DNA of 64,000 nt from UBA6544 sp038131165 (GCA_038131165.1 JAYPOZ010000004.1:1-64000), one strand, 5' to 3'. Shown: positions 35,416 to 44,564, numbered from the stretch's first letter. Numbers and translations are program-made. Notes: a model not told the origin generated them from the sequence alone.

Positions 35416-36909
35416 ATGCATAATTTGACCGCCTTCATCGGTTTCCACGCGGCCCGCCGGCCGGAGGCACTCGCGGTGGTCTACGAAGACCGCCGGATCG
35501 CCTATCGGGAGCTGCTGGACCGCGCGCTGGCGGCCGGCGGCTGGCTGCGGGCGCAGGGCATCGGGGAGGGCGACATCGTCGCTCTGGTGATGAAGAACAG
35601 CGCCGGTTTCCTCGACCTGATGCTGGGGGCGAGCCATATCGGCGCCGTCCTGCTGCCGATCAACTACCGGCTCGCCGCGCCCGAGATCGCCTATATCCAC
35701 GACCATGCGGGGGTGAAGCTGCTGCTCGCCGACACGGAGTTCGCGGGCGTCACCGCCGGCCTGGCGCATGTCGTCGAGATCGATGCGGCGGCGCAATCGG
35801 ACATCCGCGCCCTCGCCCGGAGCGAAGAGCGCCCCGAAATGGTCCGGCGCACCGGCGGCGACCTCTACCGGCTGATCTATACCTCGGGCACGACGGACCA
35901 CCCGAAGGGGGTGATCCACCGCTACGACAATTTTTACTGGAAGACGATGGACCAGGCGGCCGCCCTGGGGCAGTCGGCGCGCGACCGGCTGCTAGTGGTG
36001 GGGCCGATGTATCACGTGGGCGGGATCGACCTGCCGGGGATCGGCGTGCTGTGGATGGGGGGCACGCTGGTGATCCACCGCGATTTCGACCCCCAAGCGG
36101 CGCTGCGGGCGATCCAGGACGAGGAGGTCACCGGCGTCTGGTTCGCGCCGGTCATGACCAACACGATCCTCAACCTGGCGGACCGCGGCCGCTACGACGT
36201 CTCCAGCCTGCGGTGGTGCATCGGCGGCGGCGAGCGCACGCCCGAATCGCGCATCCGGGAGTTCACCGGCCTGTTCACCGAGGCCCGCTATATCGACGCC
36301 TACGGCCTGACCGAAAGCGTCGGCGGCGATACGATGATGGAGGCGGGCCGCGAGATCGAGAAGATCGGCTCCACCGGCCGCGCCATCATGCATGTGGAGC
36401 TCGACATCCGCGACGACGCGGGCAGGCCCCTGGCCCCGGGGGAGGACGGCGAAATCTGCCTGCGCGGCCCGAAGATCACCGAAGGCTACTGGCGCGACCC
36501 GGAGCGTACCGCCGCCGCCTTCCATGGCGACGGCTGGTTCCGCACCGGCGATGTCGGGCATCTCGACGGGGAGGGCTTCCTCTATCTCACCGACCGCAAG
36601 AAGGACATGATCATCTCCGGCGGCGAGAACATCGCCTCGTCCGAGGTCGAGCGCGTGGTCTACCAGATGGACGCGGTGCTGGAGGCGGCGATCGTGGGCC
36701 TGCCGGACGACCGCTGGGGCGAGCGCGTCGCCGCCGTGGTGGTGCCGAAACCCGGCGCGGAGATCGACCATGCAACCCTCGACGCCCATTGCCGCGCCCA
36801 TCTCGCCGGCTTCAAGAGCCCCAAGGAGCTCCACATCGTCGACGCATTGCCGCGCAACCCGTCCGGCAAGGTGCTGAAACGGGTGCTGCGGGAGACCCTC
36901 GCGAAATAA
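35416..36909 (+). CDS. AMP-binding acyl-CoA synthetase
   Basis: A 497-residue adenylate-forming ligase. The P-loop-like YTSGTTDHPKGVIHR (about 155), YGLTESVGGDTM (about 295), GWFRTGDVGHLDGEGFLYLTDRKKDMIISGGENIA (about 374-408) and catalytic lysine in PSGKVLKRVLRETL are all present. It couples a fatty or aromatic acid to CoA via an acyl adenylate. It diverges from the Ldh-family gene and is followed by a decayed glyoxalase-fold gene. Fatty versus aromatic substrate cannot be told. Confidence 0.9.
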   Translation: MHNLTAFIGFHAARRPEALAVVYEDRRIAYRELLDRALAAGGWLRAQGIGEGDIVALVMKNSAGFLDLMLGASHIGAVLLPINYRLAAPEIAYIHDHAGVKLLLADTEFAGVTAGLAHVVEIDAAAQSDIRALARSEERPEMVRRTGGDLYRLIYTSGTTDHPKGVIHRYDNFYWKTMDQAAALGQSARDRLLVVGPMYHVGGIDLPGIGVLWMGGTLVIHRDFDPQAALRAIQDEEVTGVWFAPVMTNTILNLADRGRYDVSSLRWCIGGGERTPESRIREFTGLFTEARYIDAYGLTESVGGDTMMEAGREIEKIGSTGRAIMHVELDIRDDAGRPLAPGEDGEICLRGPKITEGYWRDPERTAAAFHGDGWFRTGDVGHLDGEGFLYLTDRKKDMIISGGENIASSEVERVVYQMDAVLEAAIVGLPDDRWGERVAAVVVPKPGAEIDHATLDAHCRAHLAGFKSPKELHIVDALPRNPSGKVLKRVLRETLAK

Positions 36910-36960
36910 CCGAGCCGCGCGGTGGCGTCGATCATATTGCCCCCTGAAAGGAACCCGCCC

Positions 36961-37120
36961 ATGAGCAACCCCGCCTTTGAATTCGAGCATGTGCATATCA
37001 TCGGCGCGGACCCAAAGGCGGCGGAGGAGTGGTACGCCGGGCCGCCTGTTGTGCTATGTCTCCGCTCCGGACAATGTCAGCATCGAGCTGATCCAGCAGG
37101 AACCCGCGGACACCCATTGA
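36961..37120 (+). pseudogene. VOC (glyoxalase-fold) protein gene with a large internal deletion
   Basis: A GAAAGGAA ribosome site and ATG open a good VOC-type N-terminus (FEFEHVHIIGADPKAAEEWY), with the first metal-binding His. After the codons for about 28 residues the frame breaks; a C-terminal VOC end (YVSAPDNVSIELIQQEPADTH) continues in another frame to the TGA at 37118-37120. The total of 160 nt is not a multiple of three, and the middle of a normal protein of about 120-150 residues is missing. The gene is dead or at least cannot make a VOC domain. Confidence 0.8.
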
Positions 37121-37168
37121 GGGCGGGAGCGCGAGCGTGGCCGCGCGGCAGGAGAGAATGAGGCCGGA

Positions 37169-38446
37169 ATGCATGTTCTGATCATCGGCGGGGGGATCGG
37201 CGGGCTGGCGACGGCGCTGAGCCTGCACAGGGCGGGCATCTCGGCCACCGTCTACGAAGCGGTGCCGGAAATCCGGCCGCTCGGGGTCGGCATCAACATG
37301 CTGCCGCATGCCACGCGGGAATTGACCGAACTGGGCCTCCAGGGCGACCTGGAGGCGACCGGCATCCGGACCCGCGAGCTGGTCTACGCCAATCGCCACG
37401 GCCAGCAGATCTGGCGCGAGGACAGGGGCCTGCACGCGGGCTACAACTGGCCGCAATACTCGATCTCCAGGGGCGCCTTGCAGATGCTCCTGTACCGCGC
37501 GGCCGTGGCGCGCCTCGGACCCGAGCATATCCTGAGCGACCGCGAGCTGGTGGATTTCAGCCAGGACGACCGGGGCGTCAGCGCCCGATTCCGGCAGCGG
37601 AGCACGGGCGCGCCGCTCGGCGAGGTGCGGGGCGATCTGTTGATCGGCGCCGACGGCATTCATTCGGCGGTGCGCCGCCACCTCTATCCCGGCGAGGGCG
37701 AGCCGGTGTGGAGCGGGCGCGTGCTCTGGCGGGCGACGACGGAGGGGGCGCCGTATCTTTCCGGCCGCTCGATGGTGATGGCGGGCCACGAGGACCAGAA
37801 ATTCGTCTGCTATCCGATCAGTCGCGAGGCCGAGAAGCGCGGCCGCAGCCTGATCAACTGGATCGCCGAGCTCCGCTTCCGCGACCGCGATACCTGGCGG
37901 CGCGAGGACTGGAACCGCACCACCTCGATCGACGACTTCCTGCCGATGTTCGAGGATTGGGACTTCGGCTGGATCAAAGTGCCCGATATCATCCGGGGTG
38001 CGGAGACGGTCTACGAGTATCCCATGGTCGACCGCGACCCGCTCGCGCGCTGGAGTTTCGGGCGGGTGACGTTGCTCGGCGATGCGGCGCATCCGATGTA
38101 CCCCATCGGCTCCAACGGCGCCTCGCAGGCGATCATCGACGGCCGTGTTCTGGCATTGCTGTTGGCGACGCGCGACGATCCGCTCGCGGCGCTGCAGGAC
38201 TACGACGCGGCGCGGCGGCCGCCGACCAGCCGGATCGTGCTCGCCAATCGCGGCAATGGGCCGGATCAGGTCATGCAGCTGGCCGAGGAGCGGGCACCCG
38301 ACGGTTTCGACGACCTCGACGCGGTCATCCGGCCCGACGAGCTGCAGGAGATCGCGCAGCGCTACAAGATGATTGCCGGTTTCGATAAGGACGAGCTCAA
38401 CGAGCGGGCCTCCTTGGACCCGCCGTCTCAGGCAAGCGCGCCGTAG
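37169..38446 (+). CDS. FAD-dependent aromatic monooxygenase
   Basis: A 425-residue class A flavin monooxygenase. It starts with VLIIGGGIGGLATALSLHRAGI, has LLIGADGIHSAVRRHLYPGEG (DG motif, about 155) and VTLLGDAAHPMYPIGSNGASQAIID (GD motif, about 300). The group includes 3-hydroxybenzoate 6-hydroxylase and similar ring hydroxylases. Its 3' end overlaps the convergent alpha/beta hydrolase by 19 bp. Probably part of an aromatic-acid pathway with the preceding acyl-CoA ligase; the substrate is unknown. Confidence 0.87.
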   Translation: MHVLIIGGGIGGLATALSLHRAGISATVYEAVPEIRPLGVGINMLPHATRELTELGLQGDLEATGIRTRELVYANRHGQQIWREDRGLHAGYNWPQYSISRGALQMLLYRAAVARLGPEHILSDRELVDFSQDDRGVSARFRQRSTGAPLGEVRGDLLIGADGIHSAVRRHLYPGEGEPVWSGRVLWRATTEGAPYLSGRSMVMAGHEDQKFVCYPISREAEKRGRSLINWIAELRFRDRDTWRREDWNRTTSIDDFLPMFEDWDFGWIKVPDIIRGAETVYEYPMVDRDPLARWSFGRVTLLGDAAHPMYPIGSNGASQAIIDGRVLALLLATRDDPLAALQDYDAARRPPTSRIVLANRGNGPDQVMQLAEERAPDGFDDLDAVIRPDELQEIAQRYKMIAGFDKDELNERASLDPPSQASAP

Positions 38447-39261
38447 AACCGCTCGATGGCCGCGCCGACCGCGTCCGGGCGCGCGACCGGCGCCATGTGG
38501 CCGGTATCGGCGAGGGTTTCCCGGCGGCTGTGCGGCAGCGCATCCGACAGCCGGTCGAGGATCGGCCCGGCGGGCGGCGGGCCCAGCTCTGTTTTTAACA
38601 GCAGCGTCGGCACGCCGATGGCCGCGAAATCGTCCGCCGTCAGGTCGTCGCAGGAGACCAGCGGCGCTTCCTCCGCGATCTGCGGGATCAGCGCCAGGAG
38701 TTCCACTTGCGCGCGCTCGGAAAGCTCGCTCCATTTCTGCCCGCCGACCCGTTCGGTAAAGAGCGCCAGCCCCCGTTCCAGAGACCCCTCTTCGACGGCG
38801 GCGAGAAAGTCCCGGATCATCTCCCGGTCGTACGCCAGAGCCGCCGCGTCCCGCTCCCCGTCCAGGACGCCGAAGACCATGGGCTCGACTAGAACCAGGC
38901 TCTTGAGGCGGAACCGCGCGCGGCGCGCGATGCGGAGCGCGATCAGGCCGCCCATGGAATGGCCGACCAGATGAAAATCGTCGATGCCGAGCGCCGCGAG
39001 AAAGCGCTCCACGGCCTGGATGTGGCGAAACGTGGCCGGGCATTTCGCGCAATCGAGTTTGGTCTCCCCATAGCCGTCGAGATTGGGGACGAGGACGCGG
39101 CGGCCGGGCGACAGTTGCGTTGCGAGACCGGAGAGCGCCGGGGCGCCGGTGGCGGACGCGTGCAGAAGCACCACGGTCTCCGCCGCGCCGTCGTCGCCGA
39201 AGCTCAGATAGTCGACGGCGCCGGCGAAGACGTCGATCGAAAGGCTCTGTCCTGTTGTCAT
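38428..39261 (-). CDS. alpha/beta hydrolase
   Basis: A 277-residue hydrolase fold protein. The oxyanion segment VVLLHASATGAP (about 30), nucleophile elbow LVGHSMGGLIALRIARRA (Ser about 97), a late acid region (DFAAIGVPTLLLKTELG, about 215) and ADTGHMAPVARPDAV with the catalytic His are in order. The ATG at 39259-39261 has a GAGGAACG box; the longer frame to 39324 would run through the divergent control region. Its substrate is unknown. It is divergent from the lyase-aconitase pair, with a palindrome between. Confidence 0.86.
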   Translation of the reverse strand: MTTGQSLSIDVFAGAVDYLSFGDDGAAETVVLLHASATGAPALSGLATQLSPGRRVLVPNLDGYGETKLDCAKCPATFRHIQAVERFLAALGIDDFHLVGHSMGGLIALRIARRARFRLKSLVLVEPMVFGVLDGERDAAALAYDREMIRDFLAAVEEGSLERGLALFTERVGGQKWSELSERAQVELLALIPQIAEEAPLVSCDDLTADDFAAIGVPTLLLKTELGPPPAGPILDRLSDALPHSRRETLADTGHMAPVARPDAVGAAIERFYGALA

Positions 39262-39308
39262 TGCGTTCCTCACGCCGCTGGTACTCCGGGGTGGGGAAAA
39301 TATATCGA

Positions 39309-39321
39309 ATACCAATGGTAT
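39309..39321. promoter_or_regulatory. 13-bp palindrome between divergent genes
   Basis: ATACCA and TGGTAT flank a single central A, a perfect 6-bp dyad midway between the hydrolase and lyase genes. GntR-type regulators often bind TGGTATACCA-like sites, so it may control both genes. No regulator gene is adjacent. Confidence 0.4.
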
Positions 39322-39380
39322 CAAATCACGGGCGGCCCGTGCGAGGCAATGCCGCCGGAATTTCGCTCAAGGAGGGCGCC

Positions 39381-40241
39381 ATGCGGAAGACGACGAAACT
39401 CAAGGAGATGATCGCTTCGGGGAAAACCATGCTGGTGCCCGGGGTCTATGACGGATTGTCGGCGCGGATCGCCCAGGCGGCGGGCGCCGAACTGCTGTAC
39501 GCGACCGGCGGCGGCATCGCGCGGAGCACCGGCATTCCCGATATGGGGCTGATCAATCCGGTACAGATCACGGAGCGGCTGGAGCAGATCGTCGATGCGG
39601 TCGACCTGCCGGTCATCGCCGATTTCGATACCGGCTACGGCAACGCCCTGAACGCGCTTCACACGCTCAAGGGGTTCGAGCGGGCCGGCGTCGCCGGGTT
39701 CCACATCGAGGACCAGATGTTCCCGAAACGCTGCGGCCATCTCGAAGGCAAGACGGTGGTGCCGGCGGAGGAACTGGCGGTGAAGATTCGCGCGATCAAG
39801 GAGAACCAGACCGATCCCGACCTCGTGGTCATCGCGCGGACCGATGCGCTGGCGGTGGAAGGCTACGACGCGGCCATCGAACGGATGCACAAATACATGG
39901 AGGCGGGCGCGGATATGGCCTTCATCGAAGCGCCGCGCAGCCTCGAGCAGATCGAGCAGCTGTCCAAGGACCTGCCCTATCCGAAGCTCCTCAACATGTT
40001 CTGGGGCGGCAAGACGCCGGTGGTGCCGAAGGACAAGCTGCAGGCCTGGGGTTTCAATCTGGTGATCGCGCCGGGCGACATGCAGCGCGCCGCGATGCAC
40101 GCGATGAAGCGGGCGGCGGAAGCGATCCTGAGCGAGGGGCATACGGAATCCCTGAAAGGGGACATGGCCTCCTTCGACGACCGCGAAGAGGCGATCAACA
40201 CCGCCAAGTACATGGAACTCGATTCGCGCTACGCGATCTAG
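39381..40241 (+). CDS. isocitrate lyase/PEP mutase family lyase with KRCGH motif
   Basis: A 286-residue TIM barrel. Metal-binding DFDTGYGNALNAL (about 76), FHIEDQMFPKRCGHLEGK (about 110) with the catalytic cysteine loop K-R-C-G-H, and VIARTDALAVEGYDAAIER are those of methylisocitrate lyases and 2,3-dimethylmalate lyases. It probably cleaves a C4-C7 hydroxy acid to pyruvate or succinate and a partner. An AAGGAGGG box precedes the ATG. It is followed after 12 nt by an unusual aconitase, so the two may work one after the other. No citrate synthase homologue is near. Confidence 0.85.
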   Translation: MRKTTKLKEMIASGKTMLVPGVYDGLSARIAQAAGAELLYATGGGIARSTGIPDMGLINPVQITERLEQIVDAVDLPVIADFDTGYGNALNALHTLKGFERAGVAGFHIEDQMFPKRCGHLEGKTVVPAEELAVKIRAIKENQTDPDLVVIARTDALAVEGYDAAIERMHKYMEAGADMAFIEAPRSLEQIEQLSKDLPYPKLLNMFWGGKTPVVPKDKLQAWGFNLVIAPGDMQRAAMHAMKRAAEAILSEGHTESLKGDMASFDDREEAINTAKYMELDSRYAI

Positions 40242-40253
40242 AAAGGCCGGCCG

Positions 40254-42923
40254 ATGTCCACAAGCTCCCCTTCCGCGTTCGAGGACTGTTTCTCCTTCGC
40301 GGGCGACCCCGTTCTCTACTACAGCCTCGCGCGCGCCGAAGCGGCGGGACTCGGCTCATTCGCGAGATTGCCGAAATCGCTGAAGGTGCTCGGCGAGAAC
40401 CTGCTGCGGAACAGCGACAAGCCGGGTGTTTCGGAGGAGGATATCCGCGCCTTGGGGGGCTGGACGGCGGCGCCGTCGACGGTGCGCGAAGTCGCCTATC
40501 ACCCGGTCCGCATTCTGATGCCGGACATGTCGGGGGTGCCGTTGCTGGTCGACCTTTCGGCGATGCGCGACGCGGTCCGGCAGTTCGGCGGCGATCCCCA
40601 GGCGATCAATCCGCGCCTGCCCATCGACCTCATCATCGACCACTCCGTCAATGTCGACTTCCACGGCCGTCCGGACGCCCTGCGGCGCAATATGGCGCTG
40701 GAATACGAGCGCAACGGCGAGCGCTATCAATTCGTGAAATGGGCGCAGGAGACCTACAAGAACATCAGTGTGGTGCCCCCGGGCATGGGCATCCTGCATC
40801 AGGTCAATCTGGAGCATATCGCGCGGGTCGTCTGGTCCGACGAGGTCGACGGCCGGCGGCGGGCCTATCCAGACAGCATGCTCGGGATGGACAGTCACAC
40901 GCCAATGGTAAACGCGCTTAGTATTTTCGGCTGGGGTGTTGGCGGCCTCGAGGCAGGCGCGGCCATGCTGGGCCAGGCGGTCTCCATGCTGATCCCCAAC
41001 GTGGTTGGCGTGCGCATCGTTGGCGAAGTGCCGGAAGGGGCGACGGCGACGGACGCGGTACTCACCGTGACCGAGCGGTTGCGCGCCCACGGGGTGGTCG
41101 GCAAGTTCGTCGAGTATTTCGGCCCCGGGCTCGATCATCTGGCGCTGACCGACCGCGCGACCCTCGCCAATATGTCGCCGGAATACGGCGCCACGATGGG
41201 GTTCTTCCCGATCGACCGGCACACGCTGGATTATCTCGAAACCACCGGCAGAAAGGCCGACGCGGTCGCGCTGGTCGAAGCCTATGCCAAGGAACAGGGC
41301 TTGTGGCGCGACGCCGAGGAGCCGGTCTTCACGGAGACGGTGGAAATCGACCTCGCGGCGGTGGAACCCTGCCTCGCCGGGCCGTTCCGCCCGAACCAAC
41401 GCACCCCGCTCGCCCAGGTGCCGAAAAGTTACCGCGACGCGATGGCGGAGATGGGCCGGGTCGAAAAGGCGGTGCCGGTGGACGGCGCGGATTTCACCCT
41501 TCGCGACGGCGCCGTCGTCCTGGCGGCGATCACCAGCTGCACGAATACGTCGAATCCGGCGGTGATGATCGGCGCGGGCCTGCTGGCGCGCAACGCGGTC
41601 CGCCGGGGTTTGCGCGCGGCGCCCTGGGTCAAGACGTCGCTGTCGCCGGGCTCCGCCGTCGTCGCCGATTATCTGGTCAAGGCGGGCCTGCAGGACGATC
41701 TGGACGCGCTCGGCTTCCAGGTCACCGGTTTCGGCTGCATGAGCTGCGGCGGCCTCTCCGGCCCGCTGCCGGAGCCGATTGCCGCGGCGATCCAGTCGAA
41801 CGACCTGGCGGTCGGCGCGGTGCTCTCCGGCAACCGCAATTTCGAGGGGCGGGTGCACGCGCTTTGCCGGGTGAATTATCTCGCCTCGCCGATGCTGGTG
41901 GTGGCCCATGCGCTGATGGGGCATCTCGACCGCGACCTCGCGGCCGACCCGCTCGGCGAAGACCGGGACGGCAACCCGGTCTATTTGAAGGACGTCTGGC
42001 CCTCGCCCGCCGAGATCAACGAAGCCATCGCCGCGGCGGTCACGCCCGATCTCTACCGCGCCCGCTATGCGACGGCGCGCGACGGCGACGAGAACTGGCA
42101 GGCGCTTCCCGTCGCCAAGGGGGCGCTGTTCGATTGGGCGCCCGACAGCAGCTATATCCGCCGCCCGCCGCTGTTCGAGGGGTTTGCTCCGGTGCCCGGC
42201 GAGGTCGGCGACATAACCGGCGCCCGCGCCCTGGCGATGGTGGGCGACATGACGACGACGGACCATATCTCGCCGGTCGGCGCCATTCCCGCCGACGTGC
42301 CGGCCGGCGAATACCTGCAGAGCCTCGGCGTGGCCCCGAAGGATTTCAATATTTACGGCTGCCGGCGGACGAATCACGAAGTGATGGTGCGCGGCACCTT
42401 CGCCAATATCCGCCTGCGTAACGAGCTGGCGCCCGGCACCGAGGGCGGTTTCACCACGCATCGGCCCTCGGGCGAGGTGATGACGGTCTACCAAGCCGCC
42501 ATGCGCTACGCGGCGGAGGGCACGCCGCTGGTGGTGATCGGCGGCGACGCCTATGGCACCGGGTCTTCCCGCGACTGGGCGGCGAAAGGCACCAAGCTCC
42601 TGGGTGTCCGCGCGGTCATCGCCGAGGGACTGGAGCGCATTCACCGCTCGAACCTGATCGGCATGGGCGTGCTGCCGCTGCAGTTCCCGGACGGCGTAGA
42701 CCGGAACACGCTCGAGCTGGACGGCACGGAAACCTTCGACCTGACCGGGCTGTCCGGTGGCATCACGGCCCGCATGGCGGTTCCCTGCCGCATTCGCCGC
42801 GCCGACGGCAGCGTCACGGAGATCGAGCTCCGCTGCCGCCTGGATACCGAGGTCGAGGTCCAGTACTACCGGCATGGCGGCATGCTGCATTATTGTTTGC
42901 GGGAAGCGCTCGAAGCCGCTTAA
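40254..42923 (+). CDS. aconitase family hydratase, AcnA-like but atypical
   Basis: An 889-residue Fe-S hydratase of the AcnA/IRP type. Cluster cysteines Cys429 (ITSCTNTSNP), Cys495 and Cys498 (GFGCMSCGGLSG) and the swivel-domain GDAYGTGSSRDWAAKGTK are present. Active-site segments differ from housekeeping AcnA: GMDSHTPMVNALSIF instead of GTDSHTTMVNGLGVL, CMSCGGLSG instead of CTTCIGNSG, and YGCRRTNHEVM instead of YGSRRGNHEVM. This suggests a side-pathway enzyme for a citrate or malate analogue, consistent with the lyase gene in front. Aconitase activity itself is not excluded. Confidence 0.85.
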   Translation: MSTSSPSAFEDCFSFAGDPVLYYSLARAEAAGLGSFARLPKSLKVLGENLLRNSDKPGVSEEDIRALGGWTAAPSTVREVAYHPVRILMPDMSGVPLLVDLSAMRDAVRQFGGDPQAINPRLPIDLIIDHSVNVDFHGRPDALRRNMALEYERNGERYQFVKWAQETYKNISVVPPGMGILHQVNLEHIARVVWSDEVDGRRRAYPDSMLGMDSHTPMVNALSIFGWGVGGLEAGAAMLGQAVSMLIPNVVGVRIVGEVPEGATATDAVLTVTERLRAHGVVGKFVEYFGPGLDHLALTDRATLANMSPEYGATMGFFPIDRHTLDYLETTGRKADAVALVEAYAKEQGLWRDAEEPVFTETVEIDLAAVEPCLAGPFRPNQRTPLAQVPKSYRDAMAEMGRVEKAVPVDGADFTLRDGAVVLAAITSCTNTSNPAVMIGAGLLARNAVRRGLRAAPWVKTSLSPGSAVVADYLVKAGLQDDLDALGFQVTGFGCMSCGGLSGPLPEPIAAAIQSNDLAVGAVLSGNRNFEGRVHALCRVNYLASPMLVVAHALMGHLDRDLAADPLGEDRDGNPVYLKDVWPSPAEINEAIAAAVTPDLYRARYATARDGDENWQALPVAKGALFDWAPDSSYIRRPPLFEGFAPVPGEVGDITGARALAMVGDMTTTDHISPVGAIPADVPAGEYLQSLGVAPKDFNIYGCRRTNHEVMVRGTFANIRLRNELAPGTEGGFTTHRPSGEVMTVYQAAMRYAAEGTPLVVIGGDAYGTGSSRDWAAKGTKLLGVRAVIAEGLERIHRSNLIGMGVLPLQFPDGVDRNTLELDGTETFDLTGLSGGITARMAVPCRIRRADGSVTEIELRCRLDTEVEVQYYRHGGMLHYCLREALEAA

Positions 42924-42933
42924 TAAGCACTTC

Positions 42934-43572
42934 ATGAAGCCATCCGTGGACATACCCGCCGGCCTGCGGCCCACCCCGTGGAGCGACGAGCGCCGCCGCG
43001 CGCATCTGGCGAAGACCCTTGCCAAGGCCCCCGACCCGGAGGCGATCTGGGTGTTCGGCTACGGCTCGCTGATCTGGGACCCGCGCTTCGAGCCCCTGGA
43101 AACCCGCCCCGCGACACTGAAGGACCACAGCCGCTCGTTCTGTTTCTGGACGACAATGGGGCGCGGCACGCCGGAGCGGCCGGGCCTCGGTCTGGCGATC
43201 GTGCCGGGCGGCGGTCCGGTCCAAGGCCTGGCCTACCGGCTCGACCCGGCGACCCTCGACGAGGTGCTGGAGGCGCTCTGGCTGCGCGAGATGCGGGCCG
43301 GGGTCTATCACGCGGAATGGATGCGGACGGAGACTCCGGGGGGAGACGTACACGCCATCGTGTACGTGGCCAACGACGAACACCCGAATTATGTCGGCGA
43401 GCTGTCCCTGGAAGATAAAGCCCGCATCATGGCGGTGGCCAAGGGGGAACGAGGCTGGAGTTACGAGTATCTGGGCAGCCTGGTCAAGGAATTTGACCGT
43501 CTCGGCATTCGCGACGAGCACCACTGCGCGCTGTACGAGCGGATACTGGAAATCGTTGCCGAACGCGCTTAG
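42934..43572 (+). CDS. gamma-glutamylcyclotransferase (ChaC-like)
   Basis: A 212-residue protein of the ChaC family. AIWVFGYGSLIWDPRF (about 38-53) is the family signature for substrate binding; RPGLGLAIVPGGG and LDEVLEALWLREM with DLxx-like acid positions follow. ChaC enzymes release 5-oxoproline from glutathione. The hydantoinase/oxoprolinase at 20957 could in principle use that product, but they are 18 kb apart. The ATG at 42934 lies 10 nt after the aconitase stop. Confidence 0.88.
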   Translation: MKPSVDIPAGLRPTPWSDERRRAHLAKTLAKAPDPEAIWVFGYGSLIWDPRFEPLETRPATLKDHSRSFCFWTTMGRGTPERPGLGLAIVPGGGPVQGLAYRLDPATLDEVLEALWLREMRAGVYHAEWMRTETPGGDVHAIVYVANDEHPNYVGELSLEDKARIMAVAKGERGWSYEYLGSLVKEFDRLGIRDEHHCALYERILEIVAERA

Positions 43573-43573
43573 G

Positions 43574-43601
43574 CGTACGTATTTGTGTGTACGAGCGTAC
43601 G
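43574..43601. terminator. short hairpin between convergent genes
   Basis: CGTACG at 43574-43579 and 43596-43601 can pair around a 16-nt loop, or an internal CGTAC/GTACG stem can form. It lies between the converging ChaC-like and DUF1445 genes and may act as a weak bidirectional stop. Confidence 0.3.
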
Positions 43602-43602
43602 T

Positions 43603-44433
43603 TTAGCGTTCCGCCAGTTTCGGCAACGCCTCGGCCGAGCCTTTCGACGGCAGGTCCGTGATCAGCATATGGGCCGGGAAATGCGTGATGCAGATTTCCG
43701 GTTTTGCCTTGGTCACCACCACTTGCGGCGTGATCCCGCAGGCCCAGAAGACCGGCACTTCGCCTTCCTCGATGACCGGCGGATCGCCGTATTCGGGTTT
43801 CATGATGTCCGCGATGCCGATGGCCGCGGGATCGCCGAAATGCACAGGCGAGCCGTGGGTCAGCGGGAAGCGGCTGGTCACTTCGACGGCGCGGATCGCA
43901 TCGGCCGGCTTGAAGGGACGCATCGAGCATACCATTCCGCCCTCGAAAGGACCGGATTTCGTGGTCGCGATATTGGTCTCGTAGGCCGGCACCGCACGGC
44001 CGAGCTCGAGATGCCGGAGCGGCAGGCCGGCCGTGACCAGGGCCTCCTCGAAGGAATAGGAGCAGCCGAGCACGAAAGCCACGAAGTCGTCGCGCCAATA
44101 TTCCGTGATGTCCGTGACGGCCTCGACGAACTCGCCGTTCTTGAAGACGCGGTATTTCGAGACGTCGCTGCGCAGGTCGAAATCGTGCGCCAGCGTCGGC
44201 AGGCCGGTGGCGCCCGCCTCCGAGACCGCGATCAGCGGGCAGGGCTTCGGATTGCGCTGGCAGAACGTGGCGAAGTCGAGCGCGTATTGCTCCGGCAGGA
44301 TCGCCAGGTTGCCCTGAATGTATCCCATCGCCAAACCGGTGGTGTCGCTGGTGAATTGTCCCGCCCGAATAAGCCGCCGCACCTCGGCGGGCGACAGGTC
44401 GCGCATGTTTCGCAGAGTCTGGACGTCGTTCAT
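43603..44433 (-). CDS. putative hydro-lyase (DUF1445, D-glutamate cyclase family)
   Basis: A 276-residue protein of the DUF1445 family: VRRLIRAGQFTSDTTGLAMGYIQGNLAILP (about 18-47), CQRNPKPCPLIAV (about 58), FVLGCSYSFEEAL (about 115) and a C-terminal VFWACGITPQ. Members are listed as putative hydro-lyases, and a mammalian relative is D-glutamate cyclase, which makes 5-oxo-D-proline. The ATG at 44431-44433 follows GAGGGAG. It stands alone and divergent from the DUF3750 gene. Confidence 0.85.
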   Translation of the reverse strand: MNDVQTLRNMRDLSPAEVRRLIRAGQFTSDTTGLAMGYIQGNLAILPEQYALDFATFCQRNPKPCPLIAVSEAGATGLPTLAHDFDLRSDVSKYRVFKNGEFVEAVTDITEYWRDDFVAFVLGCSYSFEEALVTAGLPLRHLELGRAVPAYETNIATTKSGPFEGGMVCSMRPFKPADAIRAVEVTSRFPLTHGSPVHFGDPAAIGIADIMKPEYGDPPVIEEGEVPVFWACGITPQVVVTKAKPEICITHFPAHMLITDLPSKGSAEALPKLAER

Positions 44434-44524
44434 GATCTCACTCCCTCGCCGGTCTATCGCCGGGTAGTTTCGGCTCATTTCGGCGCGGAGTCCACCGGGC
44501 TCCTGACGGAAATGTGAAATCGAC

Positions 44525-44551
44525 GGCTTGTCGCCTGCAAGGCGACAGGCC
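44525..44551 (+). promoter_or_regulatory. 12-bp hairpin upstream of the DUF3750 gene
   Basis: TGTCGCCT and AGGCGACA are perfect 8-bp arms around GCA; a T-G wobble and three more pairs lengthen the stem to 12 bp. It ends 13 nt before the ATG at 44565 and contains an AAGG sequence, so it could affect initiation or mRNA stability. It lacks a T run and lies in a divergent promoter region. Confidence 0.45.
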
Positions 44552-44564
44552 AAACTCCGGCCCC

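Noticed and set aside
40356..43025. An 889-residue open frame antisense to the aconitase-like gene
   Set aside because: It mirrors the codon pattern of the real gene on the other strand and has no ribosome site or motif.
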